NCBI GenBank assembly: GCA_902467875.1
Contig: CABQWP010000012.1
Coordinates: forward strand, 1 to 40,599
Source: an uncultured Collinsella sp.
GTDB lineage: Bacteria > Actinomycetota > Coriobacteriia > Coriobacteriales > Coriobacteriaceae
Direction: 5' to 3'
DNA length: 40,599 nt
Made by a program: the position numbers and the translations under genes. The number at the start of each line of letters is the position of its first letter. Position 1 is the stretch's first letter. The notes under the pieces are model-generated. The model saw nothing but the letters and a program-made list of their open reading frames with translations, did no database searches and was not told where the DNA came from. This document shows, one piece after another, positions 14,524-23,721 of the stretch.

Positions 14524-15516
14524 TTATCCTTCCACAAGCACTCCGTTATTCTCTTCGGTGGCATCCACCTGGATGTCGTTTTCCTTGCCATAGGACACTC
14601 CAAAAGCAACGGCAGGGCGCCCCTCATCCCAGAGGAACATCGTATCGATATCAGGCTCGTCCTCTGCCTCGAAGTCGCCCAGCAGCAGACCCCTGATATC
14701 GCGAGCACAGCGCTCCATTATCTTCCCGTCAAGAAACGCATCACGAGTGCGCCGACGCGTTTCCGCCCCGATATCCTCTGGGGGATCGGAGGCCACTTCG
14801 AAAGCGATGGGGATCGTCACCTCAGCTTTATACAAATCGGCAATGTCATACACAAACGAGCGCTCATGGCCAACATGGACGAATCCCAATGCCGGAGAGC
14901 ACCCTAGTGCCACAATCACGCTGTGAACAACTCCGTAAAGGCATACATGAGCAGCCGACAATGCCTGATTGATTGGACTTGCGTCGAGAAAATCGTCAGG
15001 GTTGTATTCCCTTCCCGCCCACGGAACGTCATATTGCTTCGATAGCCGCCGATAGAGCGTTCGAATCCGGGCTCCCTCGCGGCCACGAAGTTGCTGCATC
15101 GTGTAGCCCGATACGTCCTCGCCGGGAAAGCGCATGCCGTACATCGCTCGCGCCACGGCAAGACGCCTTCGAGTGTTCGACACGAGCTCAGCCTGCGCAA
15201 CAACCAGTCGAGAAGAATGGGTGAGCGGGCGGCCGTGCGCATAGTAGCGAACGCCGTGCTCGCCCACCCAAATCACGCTTGTCCCCGAATCGCCGAGCAG
15301 CTCAACCGCACGATGAGAGATATTGGTCCCGGGTCCCAGCATAAGCACCCCAAGAGAAGCCGCGGGAACATACGCCGTTCCGCGCGCATCGGTTATGCTC
15401 ACTGCGCTATCTTGCCTGCTCACAAGACATCGCTCGACATAAAGAAACGTCATTCGCTCCTTTATCGTGGGCAGTGCGCGCAAATCAGGCTTGATCATGC
15501 CAGGATTATCGCCCAT
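14524..15516 (-). CDS. cas1: Cas1e integrase
   Basis: A metal-dependent integrase that inserts new spacers at the leader-repeat junction with Cas2. The 330-residue protein aligns along its length with E. coli Cas1. The metal ligands are Glu147 (QLRGREGAR), His214 (GFVHVGHE), Asp224 and Asp227 (FVYDIADLYK). The beta-rich N-terminal domain contains MLGPGTNISHRAVELL and VIWVGEHGVRYYAHG. The ATG at 15516 has an AGGTGA site; a GTG at 15525 would instead overlap the cas6 stop as GTGA and add three residues, and cannot be excluded. All catalytic residues are present, so spacer uptake is likely still possible, as the uniform leader-end repeats also suggest. Confidence 0.96.
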   Translation of the reverse strand: MGDNPGMIKPDLRALPTIKERMTFLYVERCLVSRQDSAVSITDARGTAYVPAASLGVLMLGPGTNISHRAVELLGDSGTSVIWVGEHGVRYYAHGRPLTHSSRLVVAQAELVSNTRRRLAVARAMYGMRFPGEDVSGYTMQQLRGREGARIRTLYRRLSKQYDVPWAGREYNPDDFLDASPINQALSAAHVCLYGVVHSVIVALGCSPALGFVHVGHERSFVYDIADLYKAEVTIPIAFEVASDPPEDIGAETRRRTRDAFLDGKIMERCARDIRGLLLGDFEAEDEPDIDTMFLWDEGRPAVAFGVSYGKENDIQVDATEENNGVLVEG

Positions 15517-15521
15517 GCCGC

Positions 15522-16283
15522 TCACCTATCCAGTGGAACCAGCGTGAGAAGGCCGCATCCGAATCCTTTGGCATGTCCGATGCCATATGCAAGCGCATGA
15601 CGCAAAGCGTCGGCATCGGTCACACGCAACACACCATCGTACTGGGCGCGCGCAAAGGTAACTTTGTCTCCTTGGGCACCCTTGGTAAACGAGATTCTGT
15701 TGGAATTACTAACAATCAAGCTCGGGCAGCCCTCATCGTCGCTCAAAACCTCGAAACCATTCCTTTGGGCACGTGATCCCCGCTCGGGCGCAAAAATGCT
15801 TGGCACTTCCTTGTCGGTGCCCTTATATGCTTGAGCTCCAACGAGCCAGGCAGTTTGCTCCAAAATGGTCAGGTGGCCAATTCTATTTCTCTTAGGTTCG
15901 CCCTCGCTGTTTAGCAGGTCACTTTTGCCGCCACGCGTACTTCTGTTGAGCGACGGATTCGCTACCAAGCGAAACGAATATGTCTGCCCGTTCGAGATGC
16001 GCCCCAAAAACGGATCGTATCCGCGCGTGCCCCACTGCGGTTCGCAGTCGGGCCACCCGATTTGTTCATCAAGCCCTACCAAGCTCGGCTTGCCGGGACT
16101 CACGATATAAAGGCGAGAACCCCCATCAGGCATTCTATCCACGCGCCAAAGCACGCGGCCGTCCCCGCTCGCCTGCGAAGGGGGAAAGCTGCCAGCAATC
16201 GCCGCATGCATGCGATAAGGCGAGGCGAGCATCGCACGCGACTCCCTCCGCGTCATATTGATGGGAAACTGGGTAAAGAACAT
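15522..16283 (-). CDS. cas6e: Cas6e crRNA-processing endoribonuclease
   Basis: Cuts the CRISPR transcript at the base of each repeat hairpin and stays bound in Cascade. The 253-residue protein has the tandem ferredoxin-like layout. Tyr23 and His26 in SPYRMHAAI occupy the same positions as the catalytic pair of Thermus Cas6e, and the Gly-rich loop GIGHAKGFGCGLLTL lies at the C-terminus. The ATG at 16283 is served by AAGGAGG inside the end of cas5, 3 bases after its stop. Cleavage after the GCGGGG stem arm of this array would leave the 8-base tag AUGAUCCC on crRNAs. Confidence 0.95.
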   Translation of the reverse strand: MFFTQFPINMTRRESRAMLASPYRMHAAIAGSFPPSQASGDGRVLWRVDRMPDGGSRLYIVSPGKPSLVGLDEQIGWPDCEPQWGTRGYDPFLGRISNGQTYSFRLVANPSLNRSTRGGKSDLLNSEGEPKRNRIGHLTILEQTAWLVGAQAYKGTDKEVPSIFAPERGSRAQRNGFEVLSDDEGCPSLIVSNSNRISFTKGAQGDKVTFARAQYDGVLRVTDADALRHALAYGIGHAKGFGCGLLTLVPLDR

Positions 16284-16286
16284 CGG

Positions 16287-17042
16287 CTATACCTCCTTTC
16301 CTAGAGCAGACCAAGGGTCATGGTCGGCCTGCACGCCAGCATATTTCGGGTTCCTAACCGTTGCTGTTGTATGGGCAACAGTACGAAAGCTATATTGGCG
16401 TTGCTCCTGCGAAAAGCTGATGGGCACGTCACGCAGCGGAACATCGTAGCCCTCGCCTTCATCAGAACCCTGTTTATCGTAGAGAATCTCCAGGTCAACG
16501 CTTTCCTTGTCGCGGAACTTCCAGTTGCCCTGATGTCTCTCGCTTGCTTCCCAGGGATGGTTGCGCAGGGCTTGAAGCAACGTCACATCCTCAAACAGCC
16601 CAATATGCACTTTGCACGCGGGTGGACAGGAACGGCGACCTAGAAACAGGGGAAACGCCGGAGCGTCAAGCGCCTCGGCACACCTTTGCAAGAGCTCCCC
16701 ATCACCCTCAAGGGCCGCAACAAACACAGCATCGGCCAGATAATGCCGACGAGTTAAAGGCAGGGCATCGCCCGACACCCATCGAGCGCTCTGCGAGTCC
16801 CACTTTCGCTTGTGTTCGGTTTGAAAGTCACTTAGAAACGTTCCTGGCTGATCGATACGCACGCCAAAATGTAGTGCCGCAAGGTCATCAACGGGATCTG
16901 TGCGGTAACGACCCAAGGCTGCGGCAAGCAGGCCCACAACGCCGCTCTTCGTCGGCTCGTGCTCTGTCCCGCGCTCGGTGAACCTACTCGACGACCCCCA
17001 CGATTGTAGCGGACCCGCCAATTTGAGCAGCAGGACTGCCAT
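16287..17042 (-). CDS. cas5e: Cas5e Cascade subunit
   Basis: Holds the 5' handle of the crRNA in the Cascade surveillance complex. Family motifs are LAGPLQSWG (residues 8-16), EPTKSGVVGLLAAALG (29-44), TRRHYLADAVFVAAL and PLFLGRRSCPP. At 251 residues it is of typical Cas5e length. The ATG at 17042 is chosen: GAGGTGG precedes it, it sits 2 bases after the cas7 stop, and the extra upstream residues in frame are not Cas5-like. No catalytic role is expected, because Cas6e does the processing in type I-E. Confidence 0.95.
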   Translation of the reverse strand: MAVLLLKLAGPLQSWGSSSRFTERGTEHEPTKSGVVGLLAAALGRYRTDPVDDLAALHFGVRIDQPGTFLSDFQTEHKRKWDSQSARWVSGDALPLTRRHYLADAVFVAALEGDGELLQRCAEALDAPAFPLFLGRRSCPPACKVHIGLFEDVTLLQALRNHPWEASERHQGNWKFRDKESVDLEILYDKQGSDEGEGYDVPLRDVPISFSQEQRQYSFRTVAHTTATVRNPKYAGVQADHDPWSALGKEV

Positions 17043-17044
17043 AG

Positions 17045-18190
17045 CTAGTCCACCTCTTCGGTTTGGTAGCCATTTTCGGCCAGATAGGCAGCGCACGCTT
17101 GCGAGATTTGCGCAATTGCGGCGTCAAGACCACATGCCCCTTCGACACCCATGGCACCGGGAAGAGACTGCGCATCCGGAGATGCAGTTATAACGAACGT
17201 CTTTTGCGGGGTCGTTCCAAACGCCTTGTCAATCGCCTCTTCCTGCTTGGCCAAACGCTCACAGCCAATTTCAATCTGGCTTTTCCCATGCGATGCCTCA
17301 ACAGGTTTTTCAAAGGCATTCACCAAGCTCACCGGTTGCGTATCCCTCAGTTGAAGGACAACCGCTCCGGGGAGCGTGCGGTTTGCAAACGAATTCTGCT
17401 TTCCCGTGGGCATGGAAGTGATGAATGCCTTCAAAAACGCCTCGATGCCGCGGCAAGCAACCGCAGCCGAACCGAGATTTTCGCACAGATGCAGCACATC
17501 AATAGTTGCATAGCGATACATCGTCGATGACGTGAACTCCGTTGTCTCAATCATTGCTGCGCCTGCACTGTCTTCGGGCGAGCAATCATCAAGAGCAGTG
17601 AAGTAATCGAACTCTGGGTTCATCTTCCCGATGCCAATGGCATGGGCGACTTGAACAGAAGCATCGACGTTCAAAACAGGTGCATCCGCCACCATACGCC
17701 CGAACATAGCCACATCGATGCTGTTAAGCGTCGGCTTCTTCTTGATGTCAAGAATTTCCTTAGCGAGCTTCTTGTCAACAGCCGCGCCCGCTTCAAAAGC
17801 CTGCGCCGCCAACGATGCTAGGGCTTTGATCTGCCCTGAAGAAAGAAACAGCAAGTAGCCCGTTTCGCCACCTTTGACTTTGACGCCCGTTGCCGTCAAA
17901 GCCTTCTCGGCAGCAACTTCGGCCTGATCGTCTTCAATGTCCGGCAAAATAGCGGTCACGGCTTCCGCGATCAAGCTTGCTGCGCGCTTCGTACGCCAAC
18001 CAAGACCGAACTCATCCAACAGATCGGAGAAACTATCGCGCGTGGCCTTCTTCCACGCTTGGCTTGAAACCCTTGAGCGCTTGACTCCGCCGAAATATGC
18101 CGTTTTTGGACTACCCGTGTCATCTCGATTGATGTTGCTCGGGGGGACGGTCTGAAGGATATGGATATCGATGAACTGGGGCTTTTTCAT
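17045..18190 (-). CDS. cas7e: Cas7e (Cse4/CasC) Cascade backbone
   Basis: The RRM-fold protein that polymerises in six copies along the crRNA. It starts MKKPQFIDIHILQTVPPSNI, matching the invariant Cas7e opening with its NRDDTGSPKTAYFGGVKRSR continuation. The internal DVAMFGRMVADAP and VQVAHAIGIGKMNPEFDYFT motifs are also classic. The length of 381 residues is slightly above the E. coli protein. AGAAAGGA precedes the ATG, and 32 bases separate it from cse2. The codon pattern matches its neighbours. Confidence 0.96.
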   Translation of the reverse strand: MKKPQFIDIHILQTVPPSNINRDDTGSPKTAYFGGVKRSRVSSQAWKKATRDSFSDLLDEFGLGWRTKRAASLIAEAVTAILPDIEDDQAEVAAEKALTATGVKVKGGETGYLLFLSSGQIKALASLAAQAFEAGAAVDKKLAKEILDIKKKPTLNSIDVAMFGRMVADAPVLNVDASVQVAHAIGIGKMNPEFDYFTALDDCSPEDSAGAAMIETTEFTSSTMYRYATIDVLHLCENLGSAAVACRGIEAFLKAFITSMPTGKQNSFANRTLPGAVVLQLRDTQPVSLVNAFEKPVEASHGKSQIEIGCERLAKQEEAIDKAFGTTPQKTFVITASPDAQSLPGAMGVEGACGLDAAIAQISQACAAYLAENGYQTEEVD

Positions 18191-18222
18191 GGCAGGTCCT
18201 TTCTTGGTGATTTCCTCATCAA

Positions 18223-18867
18223 CTATTCTTCCGAAGAGCTGGCATCGATGCCGGACTCGGCCTTTGGCATTCGGCTATATTCACGCCCCCACGCAAGACG
18301 CACCTTATCTGCTGTATAGGGGCTTTGCAGTGTGTATAGCTGTGCTGCAAAACGCGCGTAATCAACGGGAATCTCGGCAGCTCGCAGCTGTTGCACAAGC
18401 TGCCTTGCATAGTGAAGCGTCTCTTCCATGCAATCGGCCGTTATAAAAGCCCTGAACCTTCGAGGCATTTCACCCTCTTCGAGATTCGAGTAACGCCCTT
18501 TATCACTCTGTACGAGCTGTCTCAGGGCCGCGCCAAACGAATGCTCATCACCAGGCATATACATTGGCTTGGTTTTGCCCTGTTGATGAACCGCATAGAG
18601 CGTGAGCGCAGCATGAACCGCTGTCTCGGCCCACGACGGTTCGACGCCTCTCCCCACAAGCTCGACAGGAAGGCCCTCGAACTCAAGTGGCCATGCATCT
18701 GCGTTTGAGCCTATGGGCATAAGAAGCGCATGGCGCAATGTTGCCAGTTTTCGTGCTCCTCGTGGTTTTCCGCTAGCAGACAGATAGTCGTTTTGGATAG
18801 AGCGTATGCGCCCGTTTACATATGCGAGCATAAGCTGCTCTGGCTTTTGCGTGTTGTTGTCCGTCAT
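18223..18867 (-). CDS. cse2: Cse2 (CasB) Cascade small subunit
   Basis: An all-helical protein, present as a dimer in Cascade, that stabilises the displaced target strand. Its 214 residues include the family pattern ARKLATLRHALLMP (about 38-51), ETAVHAALTLYAVHQQG (81-97), SFGAALRQL and VDYARFAAQLYTLQSP near the end. It begins 2 bases after the cse1 stop, with AAGGAGG inside the end of cse1. Cse2 sequences vary greatly, so identification rests on these patterns plus position between cse1 and cas7. Confidence 0.93.
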   Translation of the reverse strand: MTDNNTQKPEQLMLAYVNGRIRSIQNDYLSASGKPRGARKLATLRHALLMPIGSNADAWPLEFEGLPVELVGRGVEPSWAETAVHAALTLYAVHQQGKTKPMYMPGDEHSFGAALRQLVQSDKGRYSNLEEGEMPRRFRAFITADCMEETLHYARQLVQQLRAAEIPVDYARFAAQLYTLQSPYTADKVRLAWGREYSRMPKAESGIDASSSEE

Positions 18868-18869
18868 AT

Positions 18870-20528
18870 CTAAACCTCCTTATCTCTTGGTTCGTCTCCT
18901 TCAAGCGGCAGATACTTTTTTAGGGCAGTGTTGAGCATCGCCTTGGCTCGCGATGCCGTCATCCACCCGTTTATCTTGCCTGTTTTCATAGGAGCTCCAA
19001 CGATTGCCTCTGGACCAGCCTCGCGAAGAAGGGCACTGGCGTTTGCTTCGATAATCGCGCGGGCCGTGCAGTGCCACCGCATCCGCTCGGCTACCGCGTT
19101 GCTGCTATCGTTAAGACCGGCGAGCCACTGGCGAAACGGCATATCAATCTCGAAGAAAGTACGCGTCTCCGCTTTCTCTTTCGCACCCTTAAGCTCATCT
19201 GCCCCATTTCCGCCAGACGCTACGCAGAGGTTTGCGGCAAGGGTGCCCAAGGCAAAAACCGCGCTTGACGTTGAAGAAGCAAGACTTTTGGCAAGAGTAG
19301 CCAGGTCTTTCCCTTCGCTTGATAGGAGAAATGTACTCAACTCAACCGTGTCATTGATGACATTGGAAACAACTGAGTTTTGTGTACCATACTCCATTCC
19401 AATCGCGTGGACCTGAATAAGCGCATTATCGAGCTGACACCCCGCGTCTCTGCTCGCAAGATAAGAAACCCAACCTTTCAGCCCGGACTCAAGAACGGTA
19501 GAGTCCGCTTCTGGCGAACTTACGCCAAACACGGAATCGAGACCTCGCCAGAGGGCCCTTCTGGGCTGATGTGTCTTGGGTAGGTAAACGAGAGGCAATT
19601 TCAACTGTCTTTCCTGGTTCGGACTACGCCTCCAAGCCGTCATGGGTTCATAGCCCTGACGGTTAATCTGCGCCAACTTGTCGCCGTTCGTCAAAACAAC
19701 GGCAACTACGTGGCCCTTCTCAGGAATCAAACGAACTCTTCGAGCTTGCCACGTGTATAGATCAAGCCTACCAGTCGGAGCAAGGTCATCGACTCCGGCG
19801 GGCGCCGTCGACTTCTCCCAACAGGGCAAGTCATCGTCCGAAAACAGCTCGTTTATCTCATCGCCACACAGAATAGAATTAAGCAAGAGGGTTTCTTTAA
19901 GCGACGGGCCCTCAAAACACAGCCCTCCCAAACAGCCCGACCATCCGGTACCAATTGGATAGCTCTTCCCTTTCTTAGCGCGCACATCGCCAACCGTTCC
20001 GCTTTTAATCCCAGCGGTATCAAAAGCGTGAACGTGAATAAGCCAGCGTGCGGATTCCGAGAAAGTCAGGCGATCCGCCCCCTCACCTAATCGAAGCGAA
20101 AAGAGCATATCCCCATCCGGTATGTCAGCGATCACCTTTCTTATTTCAGAGAACTCGTTCTTTGCCGCATGCAGACCAGCGACCTGCATAAAAGGCTGCT
20201 CCTCGTCAAACAGATCGAAACGATGGTGCCACTCGTCAAGGTATTCATGAATCTGGTCGACGGGCAGTTCGCGCGCACGCCACAGGCGCCCCCAAACCTC
20301 CGCTGGAACGTCGTCATCGTCGAGCGTCGGAGAAATTGCCCTTTGCAGCACTGCCAGCAAAACGCGCAGAATCGCAAAATCCTGAGTGGGTAGATCGTTA
20401 GCCAAGCACTTGATGCTTGGCGCTTGCTCAAATAGCTCGCGCAGCGACACCTCGCGCGTCGCCCCGTCCAAATTGCGGACGTAGATCCATGGTTCGTCCA
20501 CGAGGTTAAAACTCACATTCTGGCTCAT
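18870..20528 (-). CDS. cse1: Cse1 (Cas8e/CasA) Cascade large subunit
   Basis: Recognises the PAM and recruits Cas3. The 552-residue protein opens with the Cas8e signature FNLVDEPWIYVRNLDG and has the characteristic LPTQDFAILRVLLAVLQRA, RFDLFDEEQPFMQVAGL and IGTGWSGCLGGLCFEG segments, then the C-terminal four-helix part. It is somewhat longer than the 502-residue E. coli protein. Its ATG overlaps the cas3 stop as ATGA (4 bases), so translation is coupled. The L1 loop and PAM-reading residues cannot be placed with certainty from sequence alone. Confidence 0.95.
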   Translation of the reverse strand: MSQNVSFNLVDEPWIYVRNLDGATREVSLRELFEQAPSIKCLANDLPTQDFAILRVLLAVLQRAISPTLDDDDVPAEVWGRLWRARELPVDQIHEYLDEWHHRFDLFDEEQPFMQVAGLHAAKNEFSEIRKVIADIPDGDMLFSLRLGEGADRLTFSESARWLIHVHAFDTAGIKSGTVGDVRAKKGKSYPIGTGWSGCLGGLCFEGPSLKETLLLNSILCGDEINELFSDDDLPCWEKSTAPAGVDDLAPTGRLDLYTWQARRVRLIPEKGHVVAVVLTNGDKLAQINRQGYEPMTAWRRSPNQERQLKLPLVYLPKTHQPRRALWRGLDSVFGVSSPEADSTVLESGLKGWVSYLASRDAGCQLDNALIQVHAIGMEYGTQNSVVSNVINDTVELSTFLLSSEGKDLATLAKSLASSTSSAVFALGTLAANLCVASGGNGADELKGAKEKAETRTFFEIDMPFRQWLAGLNDSSNAVAERMRWHCTARAIIEANASALLREAGPEAIVGAPMKTGKINGWMTASRAKAMLNTALKKYLPLEGDEPRDKEV

Positions 20529-23470
20529 TGCGCATCTCCTTTCTTCCTCACTGTTTCAACAAGTTCAAGCCCAGCCTTACGCGAATAGTGCATGTGATAG
20601 ATAGCATCTTTCGTTTCTATCGCCGTATCTAGGTTTGAATCAAATGCCAAGACCAGCTGGCCTTGAAGCCATCTTGACTCTTGCCATCTGAACATCTGAG
20701 ATTTGGTCTCCAGAGCATCAATTACCTGCTCAGACGATAGCCAGAATGGCAGGCTCACGGTGCAACTCGCCGCAAGGCGGGCAACCTCATCGTCAGGTGC
20801 CTCACTTCCATCCCCCAAATAGCCCTGACACGGACGGCTCCCCTTTATGTCGGTGACCCAGGGGAGCAGCGTGAAACCATCGTTGCTTGCCTGAACCGCA
20901 ATAACTTCAACCGTGTCATCAGAATCGCGAACGGCAGCGCGTGCTTTTGTCTCGTCTGTGAGCGAGAAGGATTCGTTTAGCCAGCCAATAAGACTTTGCG
21001 TCCCCTTCTGTGGCTTGCTCAGAAGCCAGACATTTGCCTTGAGCTGCTTGTTCTCTTTTGTCTTCTCCAGCTCTTCTTCTGCGCTTTGCAAAGCATGAAC
21101 CCATTCCGGTGCTGCGCCCGCATCACGCAACTCTTCCGCCGCAACGCTTCGTGAATACGTCTGCTCGACAAGGCCGGCAATATCGTGAGGCAGATTGACC
21201 ATAGCCGTCCCCCCATCGGTACTCTTTGCCCTCAGCGAAAGCAAGCTGCGCAAAAGCATCGCAGGGTGATAGACCTTCTCTATGCCCCCATTCACCTTAG
21301 GCGGAGCAGTCGCCCAGTCCTCGATGCCCGTGATAAAGCAACGTGCTTGCCTGAGCTTCTCCGGACGCTGCCCCTGATTTTCCCAGCGTTCATGGCGGTG
21401 AAGGCGTCCCATTCGCTGCAGCAAAAGGTCGATAGGGGCTACATCGGTAATCATTACATCGAAATCAATGTCAAGGGATTGCTCGATCACCTGCGTGCCC
21501 ACAACGATGAGCTTGCCGGGCCTGCTGGCGGGATCGGGACCAAGCAGTCGCAGCAGTTCCGCATCGTTTTCCATGCGGTCGACGGCAATAAAGCGCGAAT
21601 GGACGAGCTTCACGCACGAATCGCCAAAGGCAGTCTTCAACTGCTCGTAGGCGCTTTGGGCACGGGAAACCGTGTCTCGCAACACGCATGCGCAACCACC
21701 ATCGGACAATAAGTCCTCCAGTTGCGCAACCAGCGTAGCATCGTCGTCTTCTAATCGTTCGATAATGACGTTTGTTCCGGTCGAAGGGTCATCGCATACT
21801 CGGTACATGCTATCGTCTAGCGCTCCATTTCGGGTTGCCGTTGTAACGAGCGGGTACGATGGCTCCCCCGGTGCATTACGAGGAGCTTCCGGAATATCTT
21901 TCCGCTTCGATGCGCGACGAGTGGGTTTTCTATCCCTACCCCGATAGGCGTGGATAAGCTCGTTGCGGCGCTCAGCAGGAAGCGTTGCCGAAAGCAGTAT
22001 GGTCGGCACGCCGTAAGCGCCAAGCCACGTGAGCACACGGTCAAGATAGACATTCATGTAGGCATCGTAGGCATGAACCTCATCGATTATGACAACCTTG
22101 CCGGCAAGGCCCAAGTGCCTAAGCTGCACGTGGCGCGCCTTAAGCGCCGCCATAAGCAGTTGGTCGACCGTGCCCACAACAAATGACGACAGGAGACCGC
22201 GCTTCCTTCCGCTAAACCACTGGTGAGCGATCGTGTCTTCCTCAGAACATTTATTTGCATCGTCGCCCATCCATGTGCGTCCCCAGCTTCGCAAGCTGTC
22301 GTAGTCCGGGTTCAAAGCCGCCTTGCTATGCAAAAGTTGCATCGACTGCATGCTGCGGCCCCGCGAATCGGGAACGCCCTCGAGCCAATCTTTAACGCGC
22401 TTGAACATCGCGTTAGAAGTTGCCATTGTTGGCAAAAGATAGGCAATTCCCCCTGCCCCGGTTTTCGGAGCCATAACCTCTGAGCACATCAGCGCGGCCT
22501 CTGTTTTGCCATTACCCATGGGCGCTTCGATAATGAGCAGCCCTGGGCCGTCCATGTCGAATGCTGCCTGCAGTGCCTGCTCCTGAGCGGGTCGCAAGCT
22601 CGCATCCTTAGGAAGACCGCTAAAGCGATGATGAAACAGCTCTTGTCCCTCTTCCTTTACCGGCATCGCCTGCCACGCCGGGGGCAACGCCAGCGAAGCC
22701 CATGCGGCATCGGTGCGCTTGATGAATTCGTCGCAAGAGTCAATGCTAGAGTCGAGAGGAAACAAATCAGAATTTGAGGCAATCCAATCGGCCATGATGA
22801 CCAGCGCAGAGACAAGCGCTTGTCCTGACTGAGGAACGGGTGACGAGCTAAAAATACTCTCGAACTTCGCCATCCCCGACCCTTCAAACATCCAGTCAAG
22901 AAGTTCCTCTTGTATGGCGCACCATTCGTCATCACCCAAGTTCTCGTTGGGAAAATTGCGCGATGCGCTCGCTATACCTTCGAGCACACTATCGGACGAT
23001 GGCGTGGTTCCATGATGCGCTCCCAGAATGCACCCGAATGTCCACGAGCAACCCCAACCGCGCCTATCAAGCCAATCCTCGAGGATCACCTCACTCATGA
23101 AGGCGTGCGATGGAGGGTGGTTCATCATGCGGGGACTCGGAACCTGAAGCCCCGCTTGTTCAACAAGTTCTGCCCGCTCCGAGACCTTGTACTGGAAGCC
23201 TGGCGTCGCCTTGCCAATGTCGTGGATACCAGCAAGCCAGGTAACGAGCGCCGCCGTTGCAGAGTCGCCACAGCCAAATGCGTTCGCGATTTGGTGCTTG
23301 ACAGATTCCGCAAGCCATTCGTTCCAAAGCTTGCGCGCAACACCCGCAGAATCGGCCATATGAACATAAAGAGGCGACCACAGGTTACGCTCTTCCGCGC
23401 CGCCCGTTTTTGCCCATAGTGCACGGGCCCGTAAGCTTATGGGAATAGAGTCCATCATGGTCTTTTGCAT
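20525..23470 (-). CDS. cas3: Cas3 HD nuclease-helicase
   Basis: Recruited by target-bound Cascade to unwind and degrade DNA. The 981-residue protein has an N-terminal HD nuclease (His37 in YVHMADSA, His83-Asp84 in GIHDIGKA, His152-His153 in GAHHG) and an SF2 helicase: Walker A EAPMGNGKTEAAL (about 315-327), DEVH at 463-466, SATLP, and motif VI QRMGRLHRH. All key residues are present. The ATG at 23470 is preferred, with GGGAG just upstream; a GTG at 23485 is possible. It heads the eight-gene cas operon, with every junction within about 32 bases or overlapping. Confidence 0.96.
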   Translation of the reverse strand: MQKTMMDSIPISLRARALWAKTGGAEERNLWSPLYVHMADSAGVARKLWNEWLAESVKHQIANAFGCGDSATAALVTWLAGIHDIGKATPGFQYKVSERAELVEQAGLQVPSPRMMNHPPSHAFMSEVILEDWLDRRGWGCSWTFGCILGAHHGTTPSSDSVLEGIASASRNFPNENLGDDEWCAIQEELLDWMFEGSGMAKFESIFSSSPVPQSGQALVSALVIMADWIASNSDLFPLDSSIDSCDEFIKRTDAAWASLALPPAWQAMPVKEEGQELFHHRFSGLPKDASLRPAQEQALQAAFDMDGPGLLIIEAPMGNGKTEAALMCSEVMAPKTGAGGIAYLLPTMATSNAMFKRVKDWLEGVPDSRGRSMQSMQLLHSKAALNPDYDSLRSWGRTWMGDDANKCSEEDTIAHQWFSGRKRGLLSSFVVGTVDQLLMAALKARHVQLRHLGLAGKVVIIDEVHAYDAYMNVYLDRVLTWLGAYGVPTILLSATLPAERRNELIHAYRGRDRKPTRRASKRKDIPEAPRNAPGEPSYPLVTTATRNGALDDSMYRVCDDPSTGTNVIIERLEDDDATLVAQLEDLLSDGGCACVLRDTVSRAQSAYEQLKTAFGDSCVKLVHSRFIAVDRMENDAELLRLLGPDPASRPGKLIVVGTQVIEQSLDIDFDVMITDVAPIDLLLQRMGRLHRHERWENQGQRPEKLRQARCFITGIEDWATAPPKVNGGIEKVYHPAMLLRSLLSLRAKSTDGGTAMVNLPHDIAGLVEQTYSRSVAAEELRDAGAAPEWVHALQSAEEELEKTKENKQLKANVWLLSKPQKGTQSLIGWLNESFSLTDETKARAAVRDSDDTVEVIAVQASNDGFTLLPWVTDIKGSRPCQGYLGDGSEAPDDEVARLAASCTVSLPFWLSSEQVIDALETKSQMFRWQESRWLQGQLVLAFDSNLDTAIETKDAIYHMHYSRKAGLELVETVRKKGDAQ

Positions 23471-23485
23471 TACTCTCCCATCCAC

Positions 23486-23642
23486 TTCTTCCCAGAACCC
23501 GAGAGGCTGGGAAACGCCTTACGATTAGACTACTACCGCGAGCGGACATTTTTTAATAGCTATCGGCAAACGTAATGTTGCTCAACGTTTGTGCTGTGAG
23601 CACGAGCGTTTAATTGAGCGCCCACACGCCTTGTCGCTGCAC
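23486..23642 (-). promoter_or_regulatory. Candidate cas operon promoter region
   Basis: The only sizeable gap upstream of cas3, after the neighbour's terminator. It is AT-rich around 23548-23590 (minus strand TTGAGC, later TATTAAAAAATG), but no -35/-10 pair has ideal spacing. AAACGT (23568-23573) and ACGTTT (23585-23590) form an inverted repeat, and GTGCTGTGAGCAC (23591-23603) forms another; either might be an operator. Confidence 0.35.
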
Positions 23643-23677
23643 AAAAATAGGGCAGCCCGCACTCATGCGAGCCGCCC
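23643..23677 (-). terminator. Terminator after the zinc-ribbon gene
   Basis: On the minus strand GGGCGGCTCGCA / TGCGGGCTGCCC (4-base loop, two G-U pairs) is followed by TATTTTTG. It isolates the cas operon from the upstream gene. Confidence 0.85.
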
Positions 23678-23721
23678 CTTCTCCTGACTTTCACGCTACA
23701 GCGCCAACCGGAACCACTCCC